Shown here piece by piece: positions 45,201-54,042 of a stretch of 64,000 nucleotides of DNA. The notes beneath the pieces were generated by a model, which worked only from the letters and a program-made list of their open reading frames with translations, had not been told where the DNA came from and searched no databases. The position numbers and the translations under genes were made by a program. Each line of letters begins with the position of its first letter. Position 1 is the stretch's first letter. The DNA is taken from positions 248,001-312,000 of the forward strand of contig JACOUS010000030.1 in assembly GCA_016177735.1 (NCBI GenBank). Reading direction: 5' to 3'. This DNA comes from Ignavibacteriales bacterium (lineage in GTDB: Bacteria > Bacteroidota > Ignavibacteria > Ignavibacteriales > Melioribacteraceae).

Positions 45201-48200
45201 AAATCAAAAAGGTTACTATAACTGGTACCCGAGTTTGGTTGATAAATCCAAAAACTGGGCTGGAATTATGAAGCCCCTTTCGTCAACAGCAAGTAATCTT
45301 ACGGATGAAAATATCGAGTTCATAGAATTTTGGGTTAACGTTGCAAGCGGACAGCCCGATTTAAAACTCAACATTGATCTTGGACAAATTAGCGAAGACG
45401 TAATCCCAAACGGTGTGCTTGATACTGAAGATGGCGATGGTGATGATAATCTTGAACAAGAAGACGATACCGGTCTCGACGGTTTGGGTGCTGAAGAGAC
45501 GAGAGTTGGTTGGTTCGATGCACAAGAACCGGGTTATAATTCTAACAACACCGATCCGAGTAATGATAATTATACATATACATCCGGCAGTCTTGATTTT
45601 TCAGGAATAAACGGTACCGAAAGGAATTCAAAATCTGTCGAGTTCAAACTGCCTGACACGGAAGATTTAAATAGAAATTTTACAATTGATGCTGTCAACA
45701 GTTATTTCAGATACGAAGTAAAATTGGATACGAATCAGGCAGCCAACCCCTTCATTCAAGGTAAAGGCGGAAGCGGATGGTATCTTTATAGAATTCCGTT
45801 GAAAGATTATATCAAAACAATTGGCAGCCCGAGCTTATCTGTTGTTGAAACAATTCGTTTGTGGATTTCGGGCATCGACGACGTAGTTCAATTAAGATTT
45901 GCCGAAATGAATCTCGTTGGTAACCAATGGGAAAAACAACTTCGAAAGGCAGTCGGTTCTCTGCCTGAAGTTACGATCAATGATACTGTTCTAACTCTTT
46001 CAACAATCAGCTATGAAGATAATCCGGCATATATAATTCCTCCCGGTGTTAACCGCGAAAAAGACAGAACGCAAACCGACGCTAATATTTTTAAGAATGA
46101 GCAGTCGCTAAATCTTGTTTTAACTGAACTTGATGATGGCGACAACAGAGAAGTAGTAAAGTATCTTTACAAACCGCTCGACCTTTTTAATTACAAAGAG
46201 ATGAAACTTTTCCTTCATGCTGATACAGATACATTAGCCGGCTCAGTTTCTTACTATAAAGATACAACTGATTACGCTTCGGAAGTTTATATTCGCTTCG
46301 GGACTGACTCAACCAACTTTTATGAATACAGACAACCTCTGAGATCCAACCCAAATTTTTTGCAAGATAACTGGACTGAAATCAGTTTAAAATTTTCTGA
46401 ACTTACTGCAATCAAGCAGCAGGATACAAGCCAAACAAAACAATATTTCCAAGTTCCGGTTCCCGGTTTGGAAGGACATAAATATGGAGTCCGCGGTAAA
46501 CCTTCATTAACTATGGTTAAATTTTTCCTGATTGGAGTTGTTAACCCAAGAGATAAAGGAACACCCGGAGAAAAAATCTCGGGCAGTGTTTGGATTAATG
46601 AATTACGCGTGCTCGGCGCTGATGATACTCCGGGTTGGGCTTACACTGCTTCAACATCACTTGCGCTTGCTGATTTGATGAGAATAAATTTCAATATCAG
46701 TCAAACAAATCCCTACTTCCATAAACTTGGTGATCGTTTCGGTAATCGTACAAACAGTGTCAACTGGAATACTTCAGTTAATCTCGATGTATTAAAATTA
46801 CTGCCGGTTAATCTGCCCGGAAGCAGTTTAAGTGTTGTATATAGCAGAAATGAACAAACAAGCAATCCGCTTTATATGCCCGGTACAGATATTAAAATTT
46901 CCTCTGCACAAGAACAGACCCGCGAGCGGATGATTAAAGATGGCGCCGATCCGGCTTTGATTGAACAAACACTGAAGGATATGAAAAACCAAACACAATC
47001 CGTCAGCGTCAGCGAAACATGGACTTTATCTAATATCAAAATAAAAATACCAACCGAACTGTGGTACATCCGCGATACGTTCAACAGTTTGAGTTTCACT
47101 TTCAATTACAATAAATCGTCCTCAAGGTCGCCCACTGTAAAAAACAGTGCAAACTGGATGTGGAATGCATCGGCAAATTATTCGGTTGCATTCAGCCGCG
47201 ATCTTTACTTTAAACCGCTTGATATTCCGTTACTCGGTGATCTGCTCAGCATCTTTACCGATTATAAGGATGTAAAAATTTATTTTGCACCGCAGTCGGT
47301 GACGGCAAATGTGACTGCAAATAGAAAAAGAAATTATTCCTTAAATAGAAATACATCAACAACAGCAGCTACAACAACAAAGCCGAACATATTGCGAGAT
47401 TTTACTTCAACACGCGGTGCCGGATTCAATTGGAATTTAACCGAAGGCGGTTTGTTAAATTTATCGATGGCTTACAATTTCGATATTGCTTCTACATTGA
47501 GCAGATTATTAGTCGAGGAAGGAACCGGGCGAGAAAGAACTGAAAGCGAAATCTGGTCCGATATTTTTGGCGGCAATTTATTTGGCGATGATATCAACTA
47601 CAGACAGAATTTTGATTTGAGAGCAAATCCGAAACTTCCTTCGTTCGGCGATATTAATCGTTACGTTACTCTAACTACATCTTACGGGGTTTCATATTCT
47701 TGGCAGAATAATTTGACGCAAGGCGAGTTTGGTAGAAGTGCCGGTTACTCAAATAGAATTACTGCCGGATTAACGATAAGATTGAAATCGATGGTTGCGC
47801 CGCTTTTCCAATCCGAACAGCCGGCTCAACAGCAGAAACAGCAGGCACCACCTCCGCAAAGACAAGAAGGCGGCAGAGGCGGAAAAAGAAGTCAAAAACC
47901 GGCCGGCGGTGAAATTAAAAGAGCCGATACAACTGAAGATCTACCGGCTCTCAAAGATTCGATTGCAATAAACGATACTTCCCTTATAGATAAAAATATA
48001 GCTAGTGAAGACAGTGCAATCATTCACGAAGACTCACTCGAAGTTGATGATGGACCAAACAAATTACAAATAGGGTTCGAGTATTTGAAGCTCGCCGTTA
48101 AGTGGATTCTATTTGATTACGACCAGATATCAATTAATTTTTCGCAGAGCAGTAGTTACGCCGGCGATGCGCTTGCCGGAGCCGGAACGGGCTTCAATAA

Positions 48201-49290
48201 TTTTTGGGGAATAAATCAGAGCTACGCAAAAGGTCCTTCAAGATTATTTATGCTCGGTTTATCGAATGATCTTGGTCAGCGCGCTTTTGGTGCAAATTTT
48301 CATGACAATTTTACTCAAAAGAACGACCTCAATTTAAAAACATCGAGACCGCTTTGGGAAGGCGCACAACTCGATATTAACTGGAGTGTTGGATGGGGGA
48401 TTAGTAAATCTTTAACAATGCGCTCTGATTCACTCACCGGTATTGTTGATACAACCAATGTTACATCAACCGGTACCATAGACCGTTCATTTTTGTCGTT
48501 AGGTTCTTGGTTTGGTAGCGGTATTAAAGACGTACATAATAAATATAATGACAAAACTGCCGAGGGATTGTCTGATGCCTTTATAAAAGGTTTTGAAACG
48601 ATTCCGTGGCTGTCCAAAGTACCATTTTTCAAAGATATCTTTAAATATATTCCGCGACCCAATTGGAGTTTTAGCTGGTCGGGTCTCGAAAAATATTCGA
48701 TCTTTAGTTTTGCAAAACGAGTATCGTTACAGCATTCGTATTCTTCAAAATACAATGAAGGATGGAAAATAAACCCCGATGGTGATAAAGAAATACAAAC
48801 GCAGCGTGTCGATTATGGATTCTCTCCTTTGGTTGGATTGACTTTCCAATTTGATCAACTCTTCGGTGGAAATTTCCAAAGCTCTGCAAGATTTTCTACA
48901 AAGACCGGCTACAGTGCTGGTACTTCAACAAGAAATATAACGGAAACTTTTTCCAACGATATAAATATTTCGGCAAGTTATTCTAAAACCGGTTTTGAAC
49001 TTCCGCTTTTTGGTCTTTCGCTGAAAAACGATGTTGAAATTTCTTTCTCATATACCAGAGGTCAATCTACAAGTACTATCTTTGACATGGATAAGTTTGA
49101 TGAAAAGGGGAGGGTGCAAGACGGCAAGATAAATACGACGATAGAACCTAAAATTAAATATGTGATGAGTTCGCGTGTAACGTTATCGATCTTTTACAGA
49201 AGAACAAGTATCGAGCCGAAAGGTTCGAATAAAATTCCGCCGACAGTTACAAACGAAGCCGGGCTTGATGTTCACATTGCCATTCAATAA
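42280..49290 (+). CDS. sprA: T9SS outer-membrane translocon SprA (Sov)
   Basis: 2336 residues, in the usual range for SprA. Signal peptide (ILLLPILIAAVVSLFGF). Family landmarks: IEAGNVSLQTSPLVGGSEALFGVKALMKMG (part: AGNVSLQTSPLVGG, ~345), YFIDSMYANK, the acidic turn LDTEDGDGDDNLEQEDD (~1048) and IDDFEGTKKTIP (~883), then aromatic C-terminal strands. SprA forms a 36-stranded barrel through which folded T9SS cargo leaves the periplasm. An odd Gln/Pro/Gly/Arg-rich low-complexity stretch lies near residues 1845-1875, followed by an Asp/Ser-rich one (to ~1925). porX begins 25 bp downstream, an arrangement that may allow joint control. Confidence 0.95.
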   Translation: MHAVKILLLPILIAAVVSLFGFTNQVQSQFGKQLLLDACFNYINELGQAEGLTITPQKTGKDLSIIEAPPPVTNFALPDTTIKGDTIKLADTTHVVLSKKDSLLLKAKQDSLKRIELLSQDSTARLKYFRAERSDYYSVLFRTKKTSAFFVQPSAASVIRTAELDSTGTKVIIKEKIAGQEAKVFLEIPLEEYIKLRLEAIDRDLWEQQGYKYEIKSDKKDLSQLLTDITNIEIPLPSTSILSIFGPPKINLKISGSVDIHGAWRNETTTGVTTSAFGNTRNEPDFKQQVQINLSGTIGDKLNLSADWNTERQFQYENQLKIKYTGYDDEIIQSIEAGNVSLQTSPLVGGSEALFGVKALMKMGPFSLTALASQKKGEVQEVSVSGGSKSQTFTIRAYNYSQNHYFIDSMYANKALNIFNDYYGNPTAVINRQELRVKDIEVWKSVTGLTNKETERKANAFIDLKDKKNDNYESRRNSGEQSIAGRQEVGGRFVKLTAGTDYTMHDATGFISFKTQIQDNEAIAVAYRTEGPTSGKEDDVYYGELLKDVQGDSTIIVLKLIKPKNLQPQFKDAWKLQLRNIYPIGGMEIQKEGFELDIKYEVSGSEAQSEDNGVKFLQAFGLDKYDASGSIATPDGNFDFDEGRTILSATGEIIFPVLQPFGDDFPSTLNPDYKYDAVYDTTVNGAQDVKAKDKFIITGKYSASTSSVYNVGFNVVENSVKVYLDNQLLQEGADYSVDYNLGQVIIRNSNAVQPGRNLRITYEQNDLFQLASKTLIGLRGLYEFNKETTLGFSFLNLNQQTLSDKVRIGEEPLNNSIYGVDFKTSVQLPFITKALDKIISTSAPSSWTLNAEYAYINPDPNTKKSTVASDQEQSIAYIDDFEGTKKTIPIGVGYTSWKDISVPDSLPYISKLPLMTPMADVFQSPIDAQMNYKAKAYWYNIPRGGVSVDTLFGGRRQATRDQNVVTVLDLVYLPNQKGYYNWYPSLVDKSKNWAGIMKPLSSTASNLTDENIEFIEFWVNVASGQPDLKLNIDLGQISEDVIPNGVLDTEDGDGDDNLEQEDDTGLDGLGAEETRVGWFDAQEPGYNSNNTDPSNDNYTYTSGSLDFSGINGTERNSKSVEFKLPDTEDLNRNFTIDAVNSYFRYEVKLDTNQAANPFIQGKGGSGWYLYRIPLKDYIKTIGSPSLSVVETIRLWISGIDDVVQLRFAEMNLVGNQWEKQLRKAVGSLPEVTINDTVLTLSTISYEDNPAYIIPPGVNREKDRTQTDANIFKNEQSLNLVLTELDDGDNREVVKYLYKPLDLFNYKEMKLFLHADTDTLAGSVSYYKDTTDYASEVYIRFGTDSTNFYEYRQPLRSNPNFLQDNWTEISLKFSELTAIKQQDTSQTKQYFQVPVPGLEGHKYGVRGKPSLTMVKFFLIGVVNPRDKGTPGEKISGSVWINELRVLGADDTPGWAYTASTSLALADLMRINFNISQTNPYFHKLGDRFGNRTNSVNWNTSVNLDVLKLLPVNLPGSSLSVVYSRNEQTSNPLYMPGTDIKISSAQEQTRERMIKDGADPALIEQTLKDMKNQTQSVSVSETWTLSNIKIKIPTELWYIRDTFNSLSFTFNYNKSSSRSPTVKNSANWMWNASANYSVAFSRDLYFKPLDIPLLGDLLSIFTDYKDVKIYFAPQSVTANVTANRKRNYSLNRNTSTTAATTTKPNILRDFTSTRGAGFNWNLTEGGLLNLSMAYNFDIASTLSRLLVEEGTGRERTESEIWSDIFGGNLFGDDINYRQNFDLRANPKLPSFGDINRYVTLTTSYGVSYSWQNNLTQGEFGRSAGYSNRITAGLTIRLKSMVAPLFQSEQPAQQQKQQAPPPQRQEGGRGGKRSQKPAGGEIKRADTTEDLPALKDSIAINDTSLIDKNIASEDSAIIHEDSLEVDDGPNKLQIGFEYLKLAVKWILFDYDQISINFSQSSSYAGDALAGAGTGFNNFWGINQSYAKGPSRLFMLGLSNDLGQRAFGANFHDNFTQKNDLNLKTSRPLWEGAQLDINWSVGWGISKSLTMRSDSLTGIVDTTNVTSTGTIDRSFLSLGSWFGSGIKDVHNKYNDKTAEGLSDAFIKGFETIPWLSKVPFFKDIFKYIPRPNWSFSWSGLEKYSIFSFAKRVSLQHSYSSKYNEGWKINPDGDKEIQTQRVDYGFSPLVGLTFQFDQLFGGNFQSSARFSTKTGYSAGTSTRNITETFSNDINISASYSKTGFELPLFGLSLKNDVEISFSYTRGQSTSTIFDMDKFDEKGRVQDGKINTTIEPKIKYVMSSRVTLSIFYRRTSIEPKGSNKIPPTVTNEAGLDVHIAIQ

Positions 49291-49315
49291 CATTAACCAA
49301 CAAAAAAAATCTTAT

Positions 49316-50887
49316 ATGAAAAAAAATAAAATCCTTTGGGTAGATGACGAAATCGAGATGCTGCGTTCGCACATCATTTTCTTGAATGAAAAAGGATATG
49401 ATGTTGAAACCGTAACCAACGGCGAAGATGCAATTACCAAAGTGCGCGGCAAACAGTTCGATTTGATTTTCCTCGATGAAATGATGGCGGGTCTCGGCGG
49501 TTTGGAAACTCTTGCGCAAATAAAAGAAATTAATCCGAACATCCCGGTTGTGATGGTTACAAAAAGCGAAGAAGAATCTTTGATGCACGATGCAATCGGA
49601 AGTAAAATTTCGGATTATTTGATTAAACCGGTTGTGCCGTCGCAAGTTTTGATGGTCTGCAAAAAAATTCTCGAGAGTAAAAAAATTTCCGTTGAGTATG
49701 TTGCAAAAGATTATCTGCATGACTTTAATGAAATTTCGCGCAGACTTTTGATGGAGCCCGATCAAGATGATTGGATCGAACTCTACCTGAAACTTGTCGG
49801 CTGGGATATGGAACTTGATGAACACCCCGAAGTTAATTTACGGCAAACGCTTGTCGAGCAGAAGAAAGAATGCAATCAGGAATTTTCGAAGTATGTCGAA
49901 AAAAATTATAAAAGATGGACTGATTCCCCCGGCGGCGAAGCTGCGCCGGCATTAACGGTGCAGATACTGGATAAATATGTTCTGCCGCATGTTGCAAGAT
50001 CTGCCGGACCGGTTTTTTTATTTGTGATCGACTGCCTTCGTTACGATCAATGGCTTGTGATGGAAAAACATTTGACGGAAATTTTTAACATCCAAAAAGA
50101 TTTTTATTACGCAATTCTTCCGACCGCAACCCCGTATGCACGCAATGCTCTATTTGCCGGATTGTTCCCTTCCGAAATAGAAAAACATTATCCCGATCTT
50201 TGGACTACGATGAACGATGATGAAAACAGCATGAACAAATATGAGAAGGAACTGCTTCAGCTTCTGCTCAACCGAAGAAAAATTGAACTGCGCAATGAAT
50301 TGAAGTATATAAAAATAATCGATCCCGAAGTTGGAAGAAATTTTGAACAGAATGTTTTATCGCACAAGAAAACTCATTTCATGGCTGTCGTGGTAAATTT
50401 TCTGGATATGATTGCGCACGGAAGATCCGATTCGCAGATATTAAAAGAAATTGCGCCGGATGAATCTGCATACAGATCGCTTACGAATAGCTGGTTCCAG
50501 CATTCGTATTTGTTAAATACGTTCCGTGCAATTGCAGAAATCCCGAAAGCAAAAATAATTGTTACTACCGATCACGGAAGTATCAGAACTTTACGCGGTG
50601 CAAAAGTTTTGGGCGACAAAGAAGCTTCGACAAATCTTCGTTTCAAGTTCGGACGAAATTTAAAAGTTGACGACAAACATGCTATCTTCATAAAAAATCC
50701 TCTCGATTATAAACTTCCGAAACGCGGAGTTACAATAAGCTACATAATTGCAAAAGAGGATTATTATTTTGTTTATCCGACCGACTACCATAAATATTTA
50801 AGTTACTATAAAGACAGCTTTCAACACGGAGGAATTTCGATGGAAGAAATGATCCTCCCGGTTGTAACGATGGAGAGCAGAGCATAA
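49316..50887 (+). CDS. porX: PorX-like response regulator with PglZ/alkaline phosphatase-fold domain
   Basis: 523 residues from ATG 49316; an in-frame start at 49265 would overlap sprA and is less likely. Receiver domain (1-120): ILWVDDEIEML, phosphoacceptor Asp in LIFLDEMM (~53), VTKSEEE, and KPV (~104). A helical linker leads to the PglZ-type domain (~205-515): FVIDCLRYDQW and TDHGSIR carry the metal-binding Asp/His residues. In Porphyromonas and Flavobacterium PorX, with the sensor PorY, controls T9SS and hydrolyses oligonucleotides. Located right after sprA and followed without a gap by tsaE. Adjacent porY is not seen. Confidence 0.92.
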   Translation: MKKNKILWVDDEIEMLRSHIIFLNEKGYDVETVTNGEDAITKVRGKQFDLIFLDEMMAGLGGLETLAQIKEINPNIPVVMVTKSEEESLMHDAIGSKISDYLIKPVVPSQVLMVCKKILESKKISVEYVAKDYLHDFNEISRRLLMEPDQDDWIELYLKLVGWDMELDEHPEVNLRQTLVEQKKECNQEFSKYVEKNYKRWTDSPGGEAAPALTVQILDKYVLPHVARSAGPVFLFVIDCLRYDQWLVMEKHLTEIFNIQKDFYYAILPTATPYARNALFAGLFPSEIEKHYPDLWTTMNDDENSMNKYEKELLQLLLNRRKIELRNELKYIKIIDPEVGRNFEQNVLSHKKTHFMAVVVNFLDMIAHGRSDSQILKEIAPDESAYRSLTNSWFQHSYLLNTFRAIAEIPKAKIIVTTDHGSIRTLRGAKVLGDKEASTNLRFKFGRNLKVDDKHAIFIKNPLDYKLPKRGVTISYIIAKEDYYFVYPTDYHKYLSYYKDSFQHGGISMEEMILPVVTMESRA

Positions 50888-51313
50888 ATGGAACTCGTGC
50901 TCGAAAGAGAATCTGCCGTTGAACAAGATACAACGGAAGCAGCAAATTATTTTGCTTCGCTTATTCAGCCCGGAGATTTGATTCTGCTCAACGGAAATTT
51001 AGGTTCCGGCAAAACTTTTTTTGTTAAAGCTGTTTGCGGCAATTACGGCATTAATAATGTATCGAGTCCAAGTTTTGCAATTGTGAACGAATACAACGGT
51101 ACAAAAAAAATTTATCATTTTGATTTTTACCGCATCAAAAAAATTTCCGAGTTGTACGATATCGGCTTCGAAGATTATTTGAACGACAGCGATGCAATAA
51201 CATTTGTAGAGTGGGCTGATCTTTGGAGCGAAATTTTCCCGGCAAAATATTACAAAATAAATTTTGAATTTGTGAGCGGCGAAAAAAGAATTATCCGGAT
51301 TACCAAGCAATGA
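50888..51313 (+). CDS. tsaE: TsaE, tRNA threonylcarbamoyladenosine ATPase
   Basis: 141 residues. Walker A GNLGSGKTFF (~38-47), family motif VSSPSFAIVNEYNG (~57-70) and FVEWAD (~107), all typical. TsaE drives the cycle of the TsaB-TsaD complex that makes t6A37 in ANN-decoding tRNAs; tsaB is the next gene with an ATGA overlap. The start codon immediately follows the porX stop (TAA ATG), so T9SS regulator and tRNA modification genes are in one transcript. Confidence 0.95.
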   Translation: MELVLERESAVEQDTTEAANYFASLIQPGDLILLNGNLGSGKTFFVKAVCGNYGINNVSSPSFAIVNEYNGTKKIYHFDFYRIKKISELYDIGFEDYLNDSDAITFVEWADLWSEIFPAKYYKINFEFVSGEKRIIRITKQ

Positions 51314-51966
51314 AAAACCCGTTCCCGATATTGGCAATAGAAACATCCGGCACACTTTGCAGTGTTGCACTTCTGCTCGATGAAAAAAAATATCATGAAA
51401 TAAACATTCTTGATAAACACGTTCATTCGGAAAAACTGCTTGAAATGATTGATGCAATTTTGAAAATGTCCGGCAGACAGATGCGGGATTTGTCGCACAT
51501 CGCAGTTTCAAACGGACCGGGTTCGTTTACCGGATTGAGAATCGGGCTTTCAGCCGCAAAAGGACTGGCATTCGGTGCATCGCTTCCGATAATTCCGGTC
51601 CCGACTTTTGCTGCACTTGCTTTGCAGATATCAAATTTTATTTCAGCCGGGGAAAAATTCGGAATTATTAAAAATGCCAGCGTTGAAGACGCTTATTATT
51701 CCGAATTTATTTTCGATGGAAAGGATGTGAATACAGTTGAAACGGTCCAGCTAATTCATAAAAATGATTTAAAAGAGAAGGCAAAGAATCTAAAATTTTT
51801 GTTTGGCGATCAAATTGCAAACTTTGAAGTTAGAGAAACAATTGGTCCGCATGCATACTATATTGGTTTGTGGTCTTATTTATTTGGGAAGGATTTATTA
51901 ATTTTTGATTACGATTATCTCGAACCCAATTATTTGAAAAAATTTATAGCAAAGGTGAAAAAATGA
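51310..51966 (+). CDS. tsaB: TsaB, tRNA t6A biosynthesis scaffold
   Basis: 218 residues of the ASKHA fold: ILAIETSGTLCSVALL (~6-21), HSEKLLEMID (~37), ISNGPGSFTGLRIGLSAAKGLA-type motif (visible as NGPGSFTGLRIG, ~68-79). It is a partner of TsaD and TsaE in t6A formation. ATGA overlaps with tsaE at its start and with the DUF1573 gene at its end show tight coupling. The C-terminal half is shortened and diverged, which is normal for TsaB. Confidence 0.95.
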   Translation: MKNPFPILAIETSGTLCSVALLLDEKKYHEINILDKHVHSEKLLEMIDAILKMSGRQMRDLSHIAVSNGPGSFTGLRIGLSAAKGLAFGASLPIIPVPTFAALALQISNFISAGEKFGIIKNASVEDAYYSEFIFDGKDVNTVETVQLIHKNDLKEKAKNLKFLFGDQIANFEVRETIGPHAYYIGLWSYLFGKDLLIFDYDYLEPNYLKKFIAKVKK

Positions 51967-52685
51967 AAAAGCTGGCAATATTGTTTTTGTTGATATCCGG
52001 CATTACAGTTATAGCGCAAAGTCAATCGCCGAAAATTACTTCCCCGAAACCCGAACACGACTTCGGCGAAATTTTGGAAGGTGCGGTTGTTTCTCATTCA
52101 TTCGAAATAATGAACAGCGGAACGGAAGATTTGAAAATTGATAAAGTTCAGGCGTCATGCGGATGCACTGCTGTTCAGCCTACAAAAAAAATATTAAAGC
52201 CCGGCGAAAAAACTACAGTCAAAGTTGAGTTCGATTCTGAAAACAGACTCGGTCTTCAGCACAAATATGTTTATGTTACCACAAATGATCCGCAGAACCA
52301 GCAATTCAAATTATCTTTCACCGCCAATGTTGTGGAAAAGCTTTCGAACACAAACGGCAAAAACCCGAAACTTGTTCTTGTTCAAAATCAATTTGATTAC
52401 GGAACGGTTGAAGAAGGAAAGATTGTAGAAACAAAAATAAGTTTCAAAAATTCCGGCAGCAGCGTTCTCGAAATCAAAGATGTAAAAACATCGTGTGGAT
52501 GTACAGCCGCAATGCTCAGCAGTAAAACCTTAAAGCCCGGCGAAACCGGTTCTTTAAGAATTGAATTGGATACTGCAAACCGTAACGGAAAGTTAACGCG
52601 GACTGTTACTTTGCTTTCGAACGATCCAGACAGTCCGAATCAAACTATTACACTATTTGCCAACATTGAGCAGAGAAAAAAATAA
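51963..52685 (+). CDS. Secreted DUF1573 protein with two repeats
   Basis: 240 residues, signal peptide ([16 protein letters not shown]). Two Ig-like DUF1573 repeats (~25-120 and ~130-235), each with the motif V-x4-SCGCTA ([13 protein letters not shown] and [14 protein letters not shown]) and a KPGE turn. Such proteins are frequent in this phylum and probably sit in the periplasm or outer membrane; the SCGC cysteines may bind metal or form disulfides. Function is unknown. It overlaps tsaB by ATGA and accD by TAATG. Confidence 0.88.
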   Translation: MKKLAILFLLISGITVIAQSQSPKITSPKPEHDFGEILEGAVVSHSFEIMNSGTEDLKIDKVQASCGCTAVQPTKKILKPGEKTTVKVEFDSENRLGLQHKYVYVTTNDPQNQQFKLSFTANVVEKLSNTNGKNPKLVLVQNQFDYGTVEEGKIVETKISFKNSGSSVLEIKDVKTSCGCTAAMLSSKTLKPGETGSLRIELDTANRNGKLTRTVTLLSNDPDSPNQTITLFANIEQRKK

Positions 52686-53527
52686 TGGGATGGTTTAAAA
52701 GAAAAAAAGAAAATATTTCACCCGATAGTAAAAAAACAGATATACCGGATGGGCAGTGGTCGAAATGTGAAGATTGCGGCGAGATAATCCATAATAAACA
52801 ACTTGAGTTTAATACCTGGGTCTGCCCGAAGTGCAGTTATCATTTTAGAATCGGGAGCGAACAGTACATCTCAATAATTTTTGATAAGAGCTCTTTCAAA
52901 GAGTATGATAAAAAAATGCGTTCGGGTGATCCGCTCGAATTTACCGATACAAAAAAATACACCGATAGAGTTACAGCTACAATCAAAAAATCCGGCTTGA
53001 ATGATGCAGTAAAAACCGGAGTCGGAAAAATTGAAGGCAAGAAAGCAGCATTTGCTTGTATGGATTTCGGATTCATCGGCGGAAGTATGGGCTCCGTAGT
53101 CGGTGAAAAAATTGCACGGATAATTGATGTTGCTTACGAAGAAAAAATTGCGATGATAATTATCAGTCAAAGCGGCGGCGCGAGAATGATGGAAGGTGCA
53201 TTCTCATTGATGCAAATGGGCAAAACAAGCGCACGCCTTGCACGTCTTGCCGATGCTAAATTACCGTTCATATCCGTATTAACTGATCCGACAACCGGCG
53301 GAGTTACTGCAAGTTTTGCTATGCTTGGTGATGTTATAATTGCCGAGCCGAAGGCTCTGATTGGGTTTGCCGGTCCGCGTGTAATTAAACAAACAATCGG
53401 ACGTGATCTGCCGGAAGGTTTTCAACGATCAGAATTTTTGTTAGAGAATGGTTTCCTCGATTTTATTGTGAGCAGAAAACAATTGAAAGAAAAGTTATCG
53501 TTGATGATTAGTTATCTAACAAATTGA
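52685..53527 (+). CDS. accD: Acetyl-CoA carboxylase carboxyltransferase subunit beta
   Basis: 280 residues. N-terminal zinc ribbon [20 protein letters not shown] (C-x2-C...C-x2-C, residues ~24-46), then the crotonase-like domain with FMGGSMG-equivalent [19 protein letters not shown] (~135) and [22 protein letters not shown] ([11 protein letters not shown] ~160), [18 protein letters not shown] (~200) and [11 protein letters not shown] (~228). With AccA it carboxylates acetyl-CoA in fatty-acid synthesis. Starts within the stop of the preceding gene (TAATG). accA is not nearby. The window's BirA is the matching biotin-loading enzyme. Confidence 0.96.
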   Translation: MGWFKRKKENISPDSKKTDIPDGQWSKCEDCGEIIHNKQLEFNTWVCPKCSYHFRIGSEQYISIIFDKSSFKEYDKKMRSGDPLEFTDTKKYTDRVTATIKKSGLNDAVKTGVGKIEGKKAAFACMDFGFIGGSMGSVVGEKIARIIDVAYEEKIAMIIISQSGGARMMEGAFSLMQMGKTSARLARLADAKLPFISVLTDPTTGGVTASFAMLGDVIIAEPKALIGFAGPRVIKQTIGRDLPEGFQRSEFLLENGFLDFIVSRKQLKEKLSLMISYLTN

Positions 53528-53536
53528 CAACATCGA

Positions 53537-53779
53537 ATGCCGACAGTTTTAAGATGGAAAGGATTTCGATTTTATTTTTATAGTCACGAAACAAGTGAAC
53601 CGCCGCACATACACGTTGATAAAGAAAATAAATCCGCCAAGTTTTGGTTAAATCAGCCGGCATTAGCGAGAAATATTGGCTATAGTGTTAAAGAACTTGG
53701 TCAGATACAGAACATAATAGAAGAAAAACAAGATTTAATATTGGAGAAATGGAATGGGTATTTTGGCATATCAAGCTGA
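53537..53779 (+). CDS. DUF4160 protein
   Basis: 80 residues. MPTVLRWKGFRFYFYSHE followed by PPHIHVDKENKSAKFW is the DUF4160 signature. In many genomes it is paired with DUF2442, and such pairs have been suspected of being toxin-antitoxin modules on the basis of context. It starts 10 bp after accD and overlaps the DUF2442 gene by 26 bp. Nuclease or other activity cannot be read from the sequence. Confidence 0.88.
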   Translation: MPTVLRWKGFRFYFYSHETSEPPHIHVDKENKSAKFWLNQPALARNIGYSVKELGQIQNIIEEKQDLILEKWNGYFGISS

Positions 53780-54026
53780 TGAGCGGGTAAAAAAAGTAAA
53801 AATAGAGAACGATATGCTGTGCGTTGATCTCTATGATGGGCGTGTGATTTCTGTGCCGCTTGCATGGTATCCGAAGCTTTTTGCAGCGAAGAAAAAACAA
53901 CTTCTCAATTGGGAAATCTCTGGCGGTGGTTACGGTATTCATTGGCCCGAGCTTGATGAGGATTTAAGCACGGAAGGATTATTACGAGGTGCACCGGCTC
54001 CGAAAGTATTTTCTAAAACCGCTTGA
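53754..54026 (+). CDS. DUF2442 protein
   Basis: 90 residues. VKKVKIENDMLCVDLYDGRVISVPLAWYPKL is the DUF2442 core (visible in parts: LYDGRVISVPLAWYP, NWEISGGGYGIHWPELDED). Usually found right after a DUF4160 gene, and thought to be the partner protein, possibly DNA-binding. Overlap with the preceding gene indicates coupled translation. It is convergent with the cysteine desulfurase gene. The C-terminal tail (LRGAPAPK) is conserved among relatives. Confidence 0.88.
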   Translation: MGILAYQADERVKKVKIENDMLCVDLYDGRVISVPLAWYPKLFAAKKKQLLNWEISGGGYGIHWPELDEDLSTEGLLRGAPAPKVFSKTA

Positions 54027-54042
54027 CACAATAAGGTATTAA

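Noticed and set aside
49247-49825. 192-codon minus-strand frame at the sprA/porX junction
   Set aside because: Antisense of the receiver domain of porX; composition is Phe/His/Asn-rich and there is no initiation site.
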